Assembly (NCBI GenBank): GCA_902728285.1
Contig: CACVBU010001039.1
Span: 325,279 to 389,278 of the forward strand
Length of the DNA stretch: 64,000 nt
Direction: 5' to 3'
Origin: Clytia hemisphaerica
Taxonomy: Eukaryota > Cnidaria > Hydrozoa > Leptothecata > Clytiidae
Shown here: positions 1 through 12,896 of the stretch, in pieces
How the letters are laid out: each line of letters begins with the position of its first letter
How positions within the stretch are numbered: the stretch's first letter is position 1
The notes under the pieces: model-generated
Databases searched by the model: none
What the model was told of the DNA's origin: nothing
What the model saw: the letters and a program-made list of their open reading frames with translations, nothing else
Position numbers and translations under genes: made by a program

Positions 1-149
1 TGTTTCGATGTTAAAACGGATAAAACAGCTACCGAGGACCCTATAACTTTAATAATGTTTTGCAGGGTTCAGGGTTTAAGGTCTCTGATTCCAAGAATGT
101 TTTCGTGAAAAAAACCCTCTATAACGTCAGCAACACTTCGATATTTTCA

Positions 150-235
150 AATTCCTTAGAATCTGAATCTCTTTTATTCAACATCGAATTTTTAGCAATT
201 CGACTTTGAGAGGGAGATATTAAATTCCAAGAAAG
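150..235 (+). ncRNA. Pre-miRNA-like hairpin, TTTAGC-loop family (type copy)
   Basis: The 5' arm runs from ATTCCTTAGAATCTGAATCT to CATCGAATT. The loop is TTTAGC. The 3' arm runs from AATTCGACTTTGAGAGGGAG to TAAATTCCAAG. Folding by eye gives about 35 paired positions: CGAATT with AATTCG next to the loop, TCTC with GAGA in the middle, and a TTCC...GAATCT segment with an A-rich/GGAAT segment at the base, with bulges between. Other copies lie near 1068, 1506, 2221, 2786, 3224, 3663, 4906, 5340, 5786, 7226, 7929, 8369 and 8804. Stem length, small loop and imperfect pairing fit animal pre-miRNAs. Expression is not known. Confidence 0.55.
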
Positions 236-422
236 TTTTAGTGTGAAATCAGCGTGTTGTATTTCACATTTCCAAATTTTTGTTGGATTCTTTGAAACTA
301 ACTTTAGACATTTTCAACCCAAGTTCGAGTATCATATATGGGATTCACATAGAAAACCTTTGAGAGAAATTGACTTTTATATGTTTTGGTGTCGATGGAC
401 CGCTGAATTATATCTTTTAGAT

Positions 423-498
423 TTTTGGAAACAGATCCTTGGACATTGATTTGGATTTATGAAATCTGGTTCAGGGTTTAAGGTTTCTGATTCCAAGA
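423..498 (+). ncRNA. Pre-miRNA-like hairpin, TATGA-loop family (type copy)
   Basis: The 5' arm begins TTTGGAAACAGATCCTTGGA and ends TTTGGATT. The loop is TATGA. The 3' arm begins AATCTGGTTCAGGGTTTAAG and ends CTGATTCCAAG. Reverse-complementing the 3' arm gives a sequence that matches the 5' arm at most of about 34 positions (TTGGAA, CAGAT and GGATT/AGATT blocks), with G:U pairs. Related copies are near 560, 927, 1370, 2650, 3530, 4785, 5200, 7115, 7530, 7795, 8665, 8985 and 10610. It alternates with the TTTAGC-loop hairpin in the same array. Confidence 0.55.
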
Positions 499-1596
499 AT
501 GCTTTAGTGTAAAGAACCCGCGATTACCCTCTCATGGTGATGGATCTCTAAATAATATCTTTTAATTTTGGAAACAGATCTTTGGACTTTTGAAGTGAGA
601 TTCATAAAATCTGGCTCAGGGTACAAGATAACTGATTCCAAGAATGTTTTAGCGTTAAGAACCCGAATTTTTAGCAACTCGACTTTGAGTGCAAGATATG
701 AGATTCCAAGAAAGTTTTAGTGTGAAATCAGCGTGTTGTATTTCTCAAGATATCAATTTCGAAAATTTTGTGGGATTCTTTAAAACTATCCTTAGACATT
801 TGTAAACCTGAGTATCCAGTAACATTTAGCGGATTTACAGAGAAAACCTTTGTGTGAAATATTGACTTTCATAAGTTTTTGGGAAGCACGCGATACCTCT
901 CTCATGGTGATGGATCTCTAAATAATATCTTTTAATTCTGGAAACAGATCTTTGGACTTTTGAAGTGAGATTCATAAAATCTGGCTCAGGATACAAGATA
1001 ACTGATTCCAACAATGTTTTAGCGTTAAGAACCCTCTATAACATCAATGACACTCCGATGTTTTCTAATTCGTTAGAATCTGAATCTTTCAGCTCAAAAT
1101 CGAATTTTTAGCAACTCGACTTTGAGTGCAAGATATGAGATTCCAAGAAAGTTTTAGTGTGAAATCAGCGTGTTGTATTTCTCAAGATATCAATTTCGAA
1201 AATTTTGTGGGATTCATTAAAACTATCCTTAGACATTTGTAAACCTGATTATCCAGTAACATTTATCGGATTTACAGAGAAAACCTTTGTGTGAAATATT
1301 GACTTTCATAAGTTTTGGGGAAGCACGCGATACCTCTCTCATGGTGATGGACCTCTGAATTATATCTTTGATTTTTGGAGACAGATCCTTTGCTTTTTGA
1401 ACGTTAGATTTATGAAATCTGGTTCAAGGTTTAAGGTATCTGATTCTAAGAATGTTTTAGTGTAAAGAACCCACTTTAACTTCAGCAACACTTCAATATT
1501 TTCAAATTCCTTAGAATCTGAATCTCTTTTATTTAAGATCGAATTTTTAGCAATTCGACTTTGAGTGCGAGATATTAGATTCTATGATTCTATTCT

Positions 1597-4165
1597 TAGA
1601 TTCAACGATTCGCCTATTTATATTGAGTGAATGGCCTTCTTCTTTATTTTCGGAATCTATTGCGAGAAATTTTAATATGTATTTGTCCCTGAGAGCTAAT
1701 GGATTTAAAATTCTTTAAATGCCTGGGAAAAGGAAAAGCCAAAAGAAAAAATATATGATTTTATTCTGAGAATCTAATGGTTTGTACCTTCGATGGATGA
1801 GTCCTGGGTATTTGTCCTTGAAGAGAAAGCCTCCATGTTCTCAGACTGTTTCAATGTGAAAATATCACTAAGTGACCTGAACAAATTCTATTACTAATAT
1901 TAGTTGAGATACAACGGAGAAAAAATCCTCAGGCAGAATTGCTTTATATTCTTATAAATATCAAGGAATGTTAAGAATATGGCTCTATCATTAGATTCTG
2001 AGTGTTAAATCTTTAATGATAAAAACCTAGATATTGGCTTTTGAAGAGCACACCAACTCTATGGGTGAAAAGACGAATTTTATTATCAATAAAACTATGG
2101 ACTAAGTGGACTTTTGAGTTGGATTTATGAAATCTGCTTGTAGGTTTAAGGTATCTGATTCCAAGAATGCTTTAGTGTAAAGAACCCTCTATAACGTCAA
2201 CAACTCTCCGACAATTTCAAATTCCTTAGAATCTGAATCTCTTTTATTCAACATCGAATTTTTAGCGATTCGACCTTGAGAGGGAGATATTAAATTCCAA
2301 AAAAGTTTTAGTGTGAAATCAGCGTGTTGTATTTCTCAAGATATCAATTTCCAAAAATTTGTTAGATTCTTTGAAACTAACTTTAGATATTTTCAACCCA
2401 AGTTCGAGTATCATATATAGGATTCACAGAGAAAACCTTTGTGTGAAATATTAACTTTCGTATGTTTTGGGGAAACACGCGATACCTCTCTCATGGTGAC
2501 GGATCTCTTAATTCTATATTTAGATTCTTGGAACCAGATTCTTGAACTTTTGAGTTGGATTCATAAAATCTGGTTCAGGGTACAAGATATCTGATTTTGG
2601 GGAAGCACGCGATACCTCTCTCATGGTGATGGACCTCTGAATTATATCTTCGATTTTTGGAAACAGATCCTTGGACATTGAGTTGGATTTATAAAATCTG
2701 ATTCAGGGTTTAAGGTATCTGATTCCAAGAATGTTTTAGCGTTAAGAACCCTCTATAGCGTCAATGACACTCTGATGTTTTCTAATGCCTTAGAATCTGA
2801 ATCTCTTTTATTCAACATCGAATTTTTAGCAATTTGACTTTGAGAGGGAGATATTAGATTCCAAGAAAGTTTTAGTGTGAAAATAGCGTGTTGTATTTCT
2901 CAAAATATCAATTTCCAAAATTTTGTTGGATTCTTTGAAACTAACTTTAGACATTCTTAAACCTGAGTATCCAGCAGCATATATCGAATTCACAGAGAAA
3001 ACCTTTGTGTGAAATATTGACTTTTATATGTTTTGGTTAAGCACACAATACCTCTCTCATGCTGATGGACCTCTGAATTATATATTTAGATTCTTGGAAC
3101 CAGATTCTTGGCCTTTTGACCCCAGATTTATGAAATCTGGTTCAGGGTACAAGATATCTGATTCCTAGAATGTTTTAGCGTTAAGAACCCTCTATAACGT
3201 CAACGACTCTCCGATGTTTTCAAATGCCTTAGAATCTGAGTCTCTCCTATTTAAGATCGAATTTTAAGCAATTCGACTTTGAGAGTGAGATGTTAGATTC
3301 CAAGAAAGTCTTAGTGTGAAATCAGCGTGTTGTATTTCTCAACAGATCAATTATCAAAATTTTGTTGGATTCTTTGAAGCTATCTTTAGAAATTTTTAAA
3401 CTGAGTATCCAGTAGCATTATATCGAATTCACAGAGAGAAGCTTTGTGTGAAATATTGAATTTGATATGTTTTGGTTAAGCACGCGATACCTCTCTCATG
3501 GTGATGGACCTCTGAATTATATCTTTTAGATTTTTGGAAACAGATACTTGGACATTGATTTGGATTTATGAAATCTGGTTCAGGGTTTAAGGTATCTGAT
3601 TCCAAGAATGCTTTAGTGTAAAGAACCCTCTATAAGGTCAATGACAGTCCGATGTATTCTAATGCCTTAGAATCTGAATCTCTTTTATTGAACATTGAAA
3701 TTTTAGCAATTCGACTTTGAGTGCGAGATATTAGGTTTTATGATTCCATTCTTAGATTCAACGATTCGCCTGTGGATATTGAGTGAATGACCTCCTTCTT
3801 TATTTTCGGAATCTATTGCGAGAAATTTTAATATGTATTTGTCCCTGAGAGCTAATGGATTTAAAATTCTTTAAATGCCTGGGAAAAGGAAAAGCCAAAA
3901 GAAAAAATATATGATTTTATTCTGAGAATTTGATGGTTTGTACCTTCGATGGATTAGTCCTGGGTATTTGTCCTTGAAGAGAAATCCCCTATATTCTCAG
4001 ACTGTTTTAATGTGAAAATATCCACCTGAACAAATTCTATTAATAATATTAGTTGAGATACAACGGAGAAAAAATCCTCAGGCAGAATTGCTTTATATTC
4101 TTATAAATGTCAAGGAATGTTAAGAATATGGCTCTATCATTAGATGCTGAGTGTTAAATCTTTAA
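1597..4165 (+). repeat. Direct duplication of about 400 bp (1597-2000 and 3757-4165)
   Basis: The two segments read almost identically, starting GATTCAACGATTCGCCT and running through TTTGTCCCTGAGAGCTAATG to the region ending AATGTTAAGAATATGGCTCT. Small differences include a deletion of several bases in the second copy near 4020. The offset is about 2.16 kb, so a block of array (hairpins plus this linker) was duplicated as one piece. The second copy lies directly upstream of the promoter motif at 4276. Confidence 0.8.
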
Positions 4166-4275
4166 TGTGTGTTGAGATTTCAAACCTATTCCGTATTTAT
4201 CAGAGTTTCTAAAATAGACATTTCATTTCATTCAAGAGTGAATTGAGTGAATTTCATATGGTCACAAAAACTATT

Positions 4276-4379
4276 TGACGTCAAATATGATTCTGAAAAA
4301 TATAATATTTCAAATTAAAAAATATCTAAGAAGCAAGAGAAAGATCATTTATGACAATCAACTCATCATTAAACAAGGT
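4276..4379 (+). promoter_or_regulatory. Unit 1 start: CRE-like motif plus first exon to splice donor
   Basis: TGACGTCAAATA lies at 4276-4287. With its left flank it extends to an almost perfect palindrome, ATTTGACGTCAAAT. A 5' splice donor CAAG|GTAAAC falls at 4377/4378, 101 bp after the motif. The interval contains only a short accidental ORF. The same motif-to-donor architecture appears ten more times in the window on this strand, which is the main reason to call it. The motif is a CREB/ATF-type site by established knowledge; its use as a promoter here is inferred. Confidence 0.55.
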
Positions 4380-7300
4380 AAACTATCATTCACTCTTGGA
4401 TATATTTTTGTACTCAGATTTAAATTTGTGACAACCAAAGATTATGTTTCAATTCCAGAAGATCTTTAAAATTTCTAAGAATCTGGTTTTGAGTATGAAA
4501 TATCGGATTCAGAGAATACTTTGGTATAAAAATTGTTTTTTCATGACCTTCACTTCAAAAGGTTTTTAGATTCTCGAAATCTGAAACTTGCGTTTTTTGC
4601 TAGATTTATAATAATTTGGCTTAAAGGACAAAGTATTAGATTCTTAGAAAGTTTTGCTGTTTGATGCAAAAACGTAATAAAAATCTACCAAGACCCTATT
4701 ATAATAACTTTCATATGCTATGGCGTAAAAGATTGTCAAATCTTTCTTGTAGTTATATATCTCAGAATTATATCTTAGACTTTTGGAAACAGATCCTTTG
4801 CTTTTTGAACGTTAGATTTATGAAATCTGGTTCAAGGTTTAAGGTATCTGATTCCAAGAATGGTAAAGAACCTTCTATAACGTCAACGACTCTCCAACAT
4901 TTTCACATTCCTTAGAATCTGAATCTATTTTATTTAAGATCGAATTTTTAGCAATTCGACTTTAAGAGCGAGATGTTAGATTCCAAGAAAGTTTTAATGT
5001 GAAATCAGGGTGTCCGTATTTCTCAAGATATAAATTTCCAAAATTTTGTTGGATTCTTTGAAACTATCTTTAGACATTTTTAAACCGTACAGTAGCATAT
5101 ATCGAATTCACAGAGAAAATCTTGGTGTGAAAAATTGACTTTTATATGTTTTGGTTAAGCACACAATACCTCTCTCATGGTGATGGACCTCTAAGTTATA
5201 TCTTAGATGTTTGGAACAGATCCTTGGACTTTTGAGTTGGATTTATGAAATCTGGTTCAGGGTTTTAAGGTATCTGATTCCAAGAATGCTTTAGTGTAAA
5301 GAACCCTCTATAACGTCAACGACGCTCCGACATTTTCAAATTCCTTAAAATCTGAATTTTTTCATCAATGTTGGATTTTTAGCAACTCGACTTTGAGTGC
5401 GAGATATGAGATTCAAAGAATGTTTTAGTGTGAAATCAGCGTGCTGTCTTTTATTCTCACAAGATCAATTTCCAAAATTTTGTGGGATTCTTTAAAACTA
5501 TCCTAAGGTTTACATTTGTAAACCTGAGTATCCAGTAGCATATATCAAATTCACAGAGAAACCCTTTGTGTGAAATATTGACTTTCATAAGTTTTGGGAA
5601 AGCACGCGATACCTCTCTCATGGCGATGGACCTCTTAATTCTATATCTAGATTCTTGGAACCAGATTCTTAGACTTTTGACCCCAGATTTATGAAATCTG
5701 GTTCAGAGTACAAGATATCTGATTTCTAGAATGTTTTAGTGTATAAAAACCCTCTATAAAGTCAACGACACTTCAACATTTTCACATTCCTTAGAATCTG
5801 AATCTCTTTTTCAATGTTGAATTTTTAGCAATTCGACTTTGAGAGGGAGATATTAGATTCCAAGAAGGTTTTAGTGTGAAATCAGCGTGTTGTCTTTCTC
5901 AAGATATCATTATCAAAATTTTGTTGGATTATTGGAAACTAACTTTAGATATTTTCAACCCAAGTTCGAGTATCATATATGGGATTCACAGAGAAAACCT
6001 TTGTATGAAATATTAACTTTCGTATGTTTTGGTGAAGTACGCGATACCTCTCTCATGGTGATGAATCTCTAAATAATCTATATATTAATAGTGGTAGTCT
6101 GTATGTGTGTTTGTCTGTGTTTTCTACTTTCGTTTTCGCTTTGTTTGTGTTTTAAAATTATGACTTTTAGCCTCTTGCTCCACAAATTTGTTTCATTGGA
6201 TTCGCGCCATTTGCAAAAGATCGGATAGAGCTTGGTTTAGACTTTATTAAGCCTTTGTTTTGAAATTTAAGGCCCATCTACATTTAGTAATTTTAACTTC
6301 TGCCCAGACTTGCCTTTTTCTCTCTTCTTTTGTTTTAAATGTTTTCGAATGTATTTAACGATCGTATTTATTAATGACATTCGAATTCTTTTCAAAACAA
6401 AACAATTTCATTTCATAGAAAAGAATATTTCAAATTAGTAAATAATCAAATTACATAAAAAGGGGGATTGGTGGACAACAGCGATTCAAAGGGCGATATA
6501 AAGCAAAACATAAGAAAAAATCAGTTCACTTCTTTTTTCTTATAAAAATATTCAAGCCGTCGTTACCATTGAGTTTAAAGCCCGAAGGGCTAAAGTTCAA
6601 TCTCTAACCTTTCTCAGGCAAGAAAAAGTGAAGCTTAAAAAATGCGCCGCATTTTTGACGACAGATTGAATCTAGCAATTCCTTTGTTTACGATTGATAT
6701 TTTTTTCGAAATTTAGAGGTAAATTTTATAGTATTAATCTGTCATTTGTGTAAAAACCAGGCGAGCCGCTCAAGGCCGCGCTACTTTGGTAGGATTTGTT
6801 GGCTTCAAATCCTACCAAGGAGATTGACTTCTAGCCCTTCGGGCTTATACTTCATTGGTCGTTACTGCTAAAAAGTGTGTACGTCATTTTCCCGGGGGGG
6901 GGGGACTAGGGCTTTATGTCTCGGGAGGGGGGCAGTAAACGATCCAAATATGGTTAAAAGATAAGACACCCGGGGAAGGTTAGAGTTAAACGTTGTACAG
7001 ATTTCTTTTTTTTATTTGATCGCTTTTTTAAGCCAGCTTCAACATCCAAAGGACTTTTAGTGCGTTCAGCTACAGCTTAACCGGCGTGCGACGCCGGGTA
7101 CCGGCTAGTATCTTTTAATTTGGAAACAGATCTTTGGACTTTTGAAGTGAGATTCATAAAATCTGGCTCAGGGTACAAGATAACTGATTCCAAGAATGTT
7201 ATCAACGACTCTCCAATGTTTTCTAATTCCTTAGAATCTAAATCTTTCAGCTCAAAATCGAATTTTTAGCATTTCGACTTTGAGAGGGAGATATTAGATT

Positions 7301-9080
7301 CCAAGAAAGTTTTAGTGTGAAATCAGCGTGTTGTATTTCTCAAGATATCAATTTCGAAATTTTTGCTTGATTCTTTGAAACTATCTTTAGACATTTTTAA
7401 ACCTGAGTATCCAGTAACATTCATCAAATTTACAGAGAAAACCTTTGTGTGAAAAATTGGTTTCTATATGTTTTGGTGAAGCACGCGATACCTCTCTCAT
7501 GGTAATGAACCTCTGAATTATATCTTAGATTTTTGGAAACAGATCCTTTCACTTTTGAGTTGGATTTATAAAATTTGGTCCAGGGTTTAAGGTATCTGAT
7601 TTCTGTAGAATGTTTTAGTGTGAAATCAGCGTGTTTGGATTATCGGAAACTAACTTTAGAAATTTTCAACCCAAGTTCGAGTATCATATATGGGATTCAC
7701 AGAGAAAACCTTGATGTGAAATATTAACTTTTATATGTTTTGGTGTCGCACGCGATACCTTTCTCATGGTTATGGATCTCTAAATAATATCTTTTAATTT
7801 TTGAAACAGATCTTTGGACTTTTGAAGTGAGATTCATAAAATCTGGCTCAGGGTGAAAGATAACTGATTCCAAGAATGTTATAGCGTTAAGAACCCTCTA
7901 TAACATCAACGACTCTCCAATGTTTTCTAATTCCTTAGAATCTTAATCTTTTCAGCTCAAAATCGAATTTTTAGCAATTCGACTTTGAGTGCAAGATATG
8001 AGATTCCAAGAAAGTATTAGTGTGAAATCAGCGTGTTGTATTTCTCAAGATATCAATTTCGAAAATTTTGTGGGATTCTTTGAAGCTATCTTTAGACATT
8101 TGAAAACCTGAGTATCCAGTAACAGTTATCGAATTTACAGAGAAAACCTTTGTGTGAAATATTGACTTTCATAAGTTTTGGGGAAGCACGCGATACCTCT
8201 CTCATGGTGATGAACCTCTTAATTCTATATTTTGATTCTTGGAACCAGATTCTTAGACTTTTGACCCCAGATTTATGAAATCTGGTTTAGGGTACAAGAT
8301 ATCTGATTCCTAGAATGTTTTAGTGTAAAGAACCCTCTATAAACGTCAACGACGCTCCGACATTTTCACATTCCTTAGAATCTGAATCTCTTTTTCAATG
8401 TTGAATTTTTAGCAACTCGACTTTGAGAGGGAGATATTAGATTCCAAGAAAGTTTTAGTGTGAAATCAGCGTGTTGTCTTTCTCAAGATATCATTATCAA
8501 AATTTTGTTGGATTATTGGAAACTAACTTTAGACATTTTCAACCCAAGTTCGAGTATCATATATGGGATTCACAGGGAAAAACTTGATGTGAAATATCAA
8601 CTTTTATATGTTTTGGTGTCGCACGCGATACCCCTCTCATGGTGATGGATCTCTAAATAACATCTTAGATTTTCGGAAACAGATCCTTTGCCTTTTGGAC
8701 GTTAGATTTATAAAATCTAGTTCAGGGTTTTAAGGTATCTGATTCCAAGAATGCTTTAGTGTAAAGAACCCTCTATAACGTCAACGACTCCCCAACATTT
8801 TTACATTCCTTAGAATCTGAATCTCTTTTATTTAAGATCGAATTTTTAGCAATTCGACTTTGAGAGGGAGATATTAGATTCCAAGAAAGTTTTAGTGTGA
8901 AATCAGCGTGTTGTATTTCTCAAGATATCATTATCAAAATTTTGCTGGATTATTGGAAACTAACTTAACCTCTGAATTATATCTTAGATTTTTGGAAACA
9001 GATTCTTGGTCTTTTGAGCTTAGATTTATAAAATCTGGTTCAGGGTTCAAGGTATCTGATTCCTAGAATGTTCGTAAGTG
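4378..9080 (+). repeat. Hairpin array, unit 1 proximal part
   Basis: This continues the same two hairpin families as unit 0 (loops TTTAGC and TATGA), now downstream of the splice donor at 4378. Clear TTTAGC-type copies lie near 4906-4990, 5340-5422, 5786-5870, 7226-7310, 7929-8010, 8369-8455 and 8804-8890. The array is split by a Helitron at 6077-7108. ORFs at 4661-4915, 5887-6072 and 8460-8645 read through hairpins and linkers and share no recognisable domain, so they are not called as genes. Confidence 0.7.
6077..7108 (+). mobile_element. Complete non-autonomous Helitron, 1032 bp
   Basis: The element starts with TC (TCTATATATTAATAGTGG) and ends in CTAG. A GC-rich hairpin CCGGCGT-GCG-ACGCCGG lies at 7081-7097, 11 bp before the end. 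The flanks are A on the left and T on the right. Joining them gives AAATAA|TATCTTTT, the sequence seen uninterrupted at several other array copies such as 7780-7795, so the empty site is in the same window. These are the defining features of Helitrons (TC start, CTRR end, 3' hairpin, AT target, no target duplication). There is no Rep/helicase ORF, so it must depend on enzymes from elsewhere. Its interior (about 6555-6700 and 6780-6850) carries sequence shared in inverted orientation with 22917-23205. Confidence 0.9.
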
Positions 9081-12060
9081 AAAGCACAATCAAACAGTTA
9101 TCTACTTTCCTATACGTGTTTTGATGGAGAATTCGCAAAGTCTGTCTAACGGTAATGACTGTTCTTTTAATTTTATTAGATTCTTAGCATGTAAGCGTTT
9201 GAGTGTCAACCTCAAATTCTCAGCAATCAGTTCAAGATATTAGATTCCAACAATGTTTTGGTGTGAAACATTTTGAAGATAATGTTCGTCAACCACCTTA
9301 AGCTGGCGAGACCAGTAAAATGAAATGATTAATACTTCTCTGTGCAATAATTTTTATTCTTTGAATTTAACCACTCGTTTTTTCTTGGCAAAGCTATGGC
9401 GTTTTGCCTTGAGCCCGAATGGATTAAAGTCTCAGAATGCTTTAAAATATAATAGAAAAGTTTAACGATTGACCTATGAATAAAGATTGAATACACTCTT
9501 TCTATATTTTTACAATCTAATCCATACGATCTTGCGATACATTTTAGAATGTATTGTTCCTAAGAGGTAATGAATTTGAATTCTTGTAATGTTAAGGAAA
9601 AGAAGAAGCCGAAAGACTATTTTTGTAAATCATATTATTAACTTCCGCCTAGTTGAGATAGAATCCGAGTGCTAATGATATTTTACTCTGCTTTCCATAC
9701 CAAGGCCTTATTGGCCAACCTTAGTATCAAAATGTAACAGGGAAGGCATCCTCTTTTGTTTTTGACCAACCGCAAGACGAAAATTTCCCCTACTTACTTT
9801 TATTCAGTGATAAAGATCTTTTACTGTTTTCGGTACCATGTTCTACCTTTGATCCTTGGAGTCTGCTATCATGATGGATAAAGTTTTTAAAGTGGTTTTT
9901 GGTCTGTTTTTTATGAACTTTATAATCCTTACTGTTGTTACAGATCCTTTGAAATCTGAAAGACAGCATGACGATTAAGTGCCTAGAATGATAGTTTGAA
10001 TGAGATTTAAGTTAGATGGTTTTATCGTGGATCTTGTGAAAGATAGACGTAATAACTGTTGCGTATGAAAAAATTGACTCCCATATGTTTTGGCGAAGCA
10101 CGCGATATGTATGGTGATGGAACTCTGAATTATAACTTAGATGTTTGGAAACAGATCTTTGGACTTTTGAAGTTAGATTTGATAAAATCTGGTTCCAAGC
10201 ATACCTTGATCCCTAAGAATAAAAGTCTTTGAGTGTCAACCTCAAAATCTCAGCAATGAGTTAAAGATACTAGATTTCAACAATATTTTGTGAAACATTT
10301 TCAAGTTAATGTTCATCAACCAACTTAAGCTGGCGAGACCAGTAAAATGAAATGACTAATACTTCTCTGTGCAATATATTTTCATTCCTTGAATTTAACC
10401 TCTCGTGCTCTTCATGCTAAAGCTACGGTGTTTTGCCTTTAGGGCCCGATAGATCAAATTCTCAGAATGCTATAAAATATAATATAGAAATATAACGATT
10501 CGCCTATGGATATTGAGTGAATGGCCTTCTTCTCTATATGAGAAAAATTGACTCTGGGTACTTCTTGATGAAGCACGCGATATGTATGGTTATAGATCTC
10601 TTTATTATATCTTAGATTTTCGGAAACAGATCTTTGGACTTTTGAAGCTAGATTTGATAAAATCTGGTTTAGGGTTTAAGGTATCTGATTCCAAGAATGT
10701 TTTGATGTGAAAACATAATAAAACAGCTCTCTACTTTCCCGTATGTTTTGGTGAAGTATTCGTAAAGTCTTCCTCACAGCAATGGCTGCTCTTTTGATTT
10801 ACGAGCATCCTTTTAAGGGCTACTTAGACTACACAATATATTCACTAACAATATTTGACAATATCGTTTTCGGACCGTAATGTACGAAGTAAATAACAGG
10901 TACTTTATTATAAAAGAAAATTTCTTTCTGTAAATGATCCTTCTATATTGTTGGAATATTGCAAATCGAGCTGGCAATATATTGCGGACTTATTTTCAAT
11001 ATATTGCCGGCACTCAGCAATATATCATTAATATATTGCCTGACAATATATTGTGTAGTGTATGTAGGTAGCATTCAAGATACTAGATTTTCATTCTTGG
11101 AATCTAATGAGTCTGTGACAATTCAATGACCAAATCCTAGGTATTTGTTTTGAAGAGCACATCATCAGATTCTCAGAATGTCTGGATGTGAAAACATCAG
11201 TAACTGACCTGAATGAGTTCTATGTATTAACTTTAGTTGAGATATTAATCAGAAGGTCAATCTTCCTAAGATGGGTTTATATTCTAATAAATGTCAAGAA
11301 ATGACCAGACTATGGTTATATTCTTGGATTCTGATTGTTGTATGTTCAATGACCAAATCCTTGATATTTGTCTTTGAAAAGCACACCAACCAACGGGTTT
11401 TATACAAAGCTGCAAGGGTTATTCTTCTAGTTGTGCGTTAACTGTTAATTGAAATTAGATTTCAAGAATTTCTTTGGAGTTAATAATGCCACCCATTGTA
11501 CAAGCAGATTCATAGTAGTCTGATGATCAAAATGGCATTCAATTCTTTTGGATGGAAAGATATATGATTTAAGCAGTTGGATCCAAGTGTATGTTTTCAT
11601 GGAAGCACTGTCTTTAGATTTAAAAAACTCTGAGGCTAACTAGTGACACAAATTTCCATGGACGAATGGAGGCTTGAAATACAGTCTTGTAGAAAAATTT
11701 CTCAGAGATCCAAATACTGTCCCAACAAAGAGTTAGAATTAAAATGTAACGGGGAAGGCATCATCCTTGGTTTTTAAGTAACCACAAACCGAAGATCCCC
11801 CTACTACATTTTATTCAGTGCATAAAGATCTTTTTTTCTGCTTTCGGAAAAATAGTACCTTCGATTCTTGGAGTCTGCTTTTATTAACATATCTTTCAAA
11901 TCGGTTTTAGTAACTTGATTATGAATATATGATATAAGGAGAATTGTGATTCAAACATTATAATCAAAGTCTGTCAAAGTTTCCTCTTTCTCTTAGAATT
12001 ATTTCCCATTGGAGCTTATTGCCACTGGATGATTTTAGATTCATAGTAATCTATAAAATC
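9080..12060 (+). repeat. Unit 1 distal part: degenerate array and linkers
   Basis: No gene is visible. The region holds diverged copies of the TATGA-loop hairpin (near 10130-10200 and 10610-10700). It also holds repeated linkers, for example CTTAAGCTGGCGAGACCAGT at about 9299 and 10325, and a segment around ATTCAGTG..AAAGATCTTTT at about 9800 and 11815. Many blocks keep the array-wide phrase GATTC(C/T)..AGAATGTTTT. It is interrupted by the TIR element at 10820-11071. Density of good hairpins is lower than in 1-9 kb. Confidence 0.5.
10820..11071. mobile_element. Short TIR element (MITE), about 250 bp
   Basis: The left end CTACTTAGACTACACAATAT matches the reverse complement of the right end, CTACCTACATACACTACACA followed by ATATATTG, with one small gap. 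The interior is AT-rich and built largely from the motif CAATATATTG, which occurs repeatedly from about 10973 to 11052. There is no ORF. No clear target duplication is visible, so the superfamily is unassigned. Confidence 0.6.
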
Positions 12061-12061
12061 A

Positions 12062-12205
12062 ACAAAGGCACGAAACTCCTTGGAAGGACATATCTAAGAT
12101 TTAAGCAAAACTAAACGAAACTACTTTGAAGGACATATCTAAGACTTAAGCAAAACTGAACGAAACTACTTGGAAGGACATATCTAAGATTTAAGCAAAA
12201 CTGAT
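12062..12205 (+). repeat. Tandem repeat, about 53-bp unit, nearly three copies
   Basis: A unit containing TTGGAAGGACATATCTAAGA followed by TTAAGCAAAACTGA is repeated three times head to tail. It lies in the distal part of unit 1. No function is evident. The following 12206-12690 holds no recognisable gene; the ORF at 12496-12864 runs across a promoter motif and splice donor and is probably fortuitous. Confidence 0.75.
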
Positions 12206-12691
12206 GTTGCTTAGAGACAAGAAGGAGCAAAAATTATTTTGGGGACTTAATTTCCTTTGCTATTTTGCAGATTCTTTGAGAAATCTCTGGGACAGCATGG
12301 AGATTAAGTGCCTGGGATGATAGAATGAGATTCAAACATTAATAAAAGAGAATTACGATTTGATGTACAGAGATAATTGTGTTTTGGAATCTTGTAAACC
12401 ATGGATTTGATAACTGGTGTATCTTGTAGCTTAATCGTTGAAAGCAAAATATTCTAGATGTAAAACCACACTATGCACGGGGACAAAACTTCTTTGTGAA
12501 AATGTTTTATCACAACATGAACTTGATTATAAGGAAAACATTTAATCGTTTACACGTAGATGTTTCAACAATAGTTAAGTTCAAAAAAATTGATTGCACA
12601 TACAACCAAACCCATTCAAACGGAAATCTAAAGAAGGAAAAAAAACGTTACCACATAAATGCTAATTTCTTCTCTGCGCCACTTCAAAAAT

Positions 12692-12804
12692 TGACGTCAA
12701 ATAACTTTTTTCGGAATTTCTTTCAGAACTTTCAAATCGAAATAGAAAGCAGACGATACTCTCTCACACCGTATTCATGCATCAATGAACTTCATATCCA
12801 AGGT
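12692..12804 (+). promoter_or_regulatory. Unit 2 start: CRE-like motif plus first exon to splice donor
   Basis: TGACGTCAAATA at 12692-12703 is followed by ACTTTTTT. A donor AAG|GTAAAT lies at 12802/12803. The next strong acceptor-like site is a pyrimidine-containing GTTCTTGTCCTAG ending at 14223, 26 bp before the start codon of the fibrinogen-domain gene. A 1.42-kb intron from 12803 to 14223 would make this the 5' untranslated exon of that gene. This is the one unit where a protein-coding host can be proposed. The splice is inferred, not shown. Confidence 0.55.
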
Positions 12805-12896
12805 AAATTTTCAGTTCCAAACGATGGCTATAAGATTCTTCGAAAGTTGAGACTTATAATCTAATATTTGTAAATTCTACGTGCCTAATACTATAA

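Larger units (their letters stand above)
1..4240 (+). repeat. Hairpin array, unit 0 (start lies outside the window)
   Basis: Non-coding array whose promoter would lie left of the window. Two imperfect hairpins alternate every 200-250 bp. One has the loop TTTAGC, with copies near 153-234, 1068-1148, 1506-1582, 2221-2300, 2786-2870, 3224-3306 and 3663-3740. The other has the loop TATGA/TATAA, with copies near 423-498, 560-640, 927-1015, 1370-1455, 2650-2735 and 3530-3610. Between them recur linkers such as AAGAACCCTCTATAACGTCA and CACGCGATACCTCTCTCATG. No protein-coding gene is visible: the short ORF at 243-449 reads through linker and hairpin sequence. All copies keep the same orientation of loop and linker. 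Known families with this look are miRNA or hpRNA clusters; that identity is inferred. Confidence 0.75.

Noticed and set aside
12496-12864. 122-codon ORF
   Set aside because: It runs through the unit 2 CRE-like motif and its splice donor; lysine/asparagine-rich with no domain.
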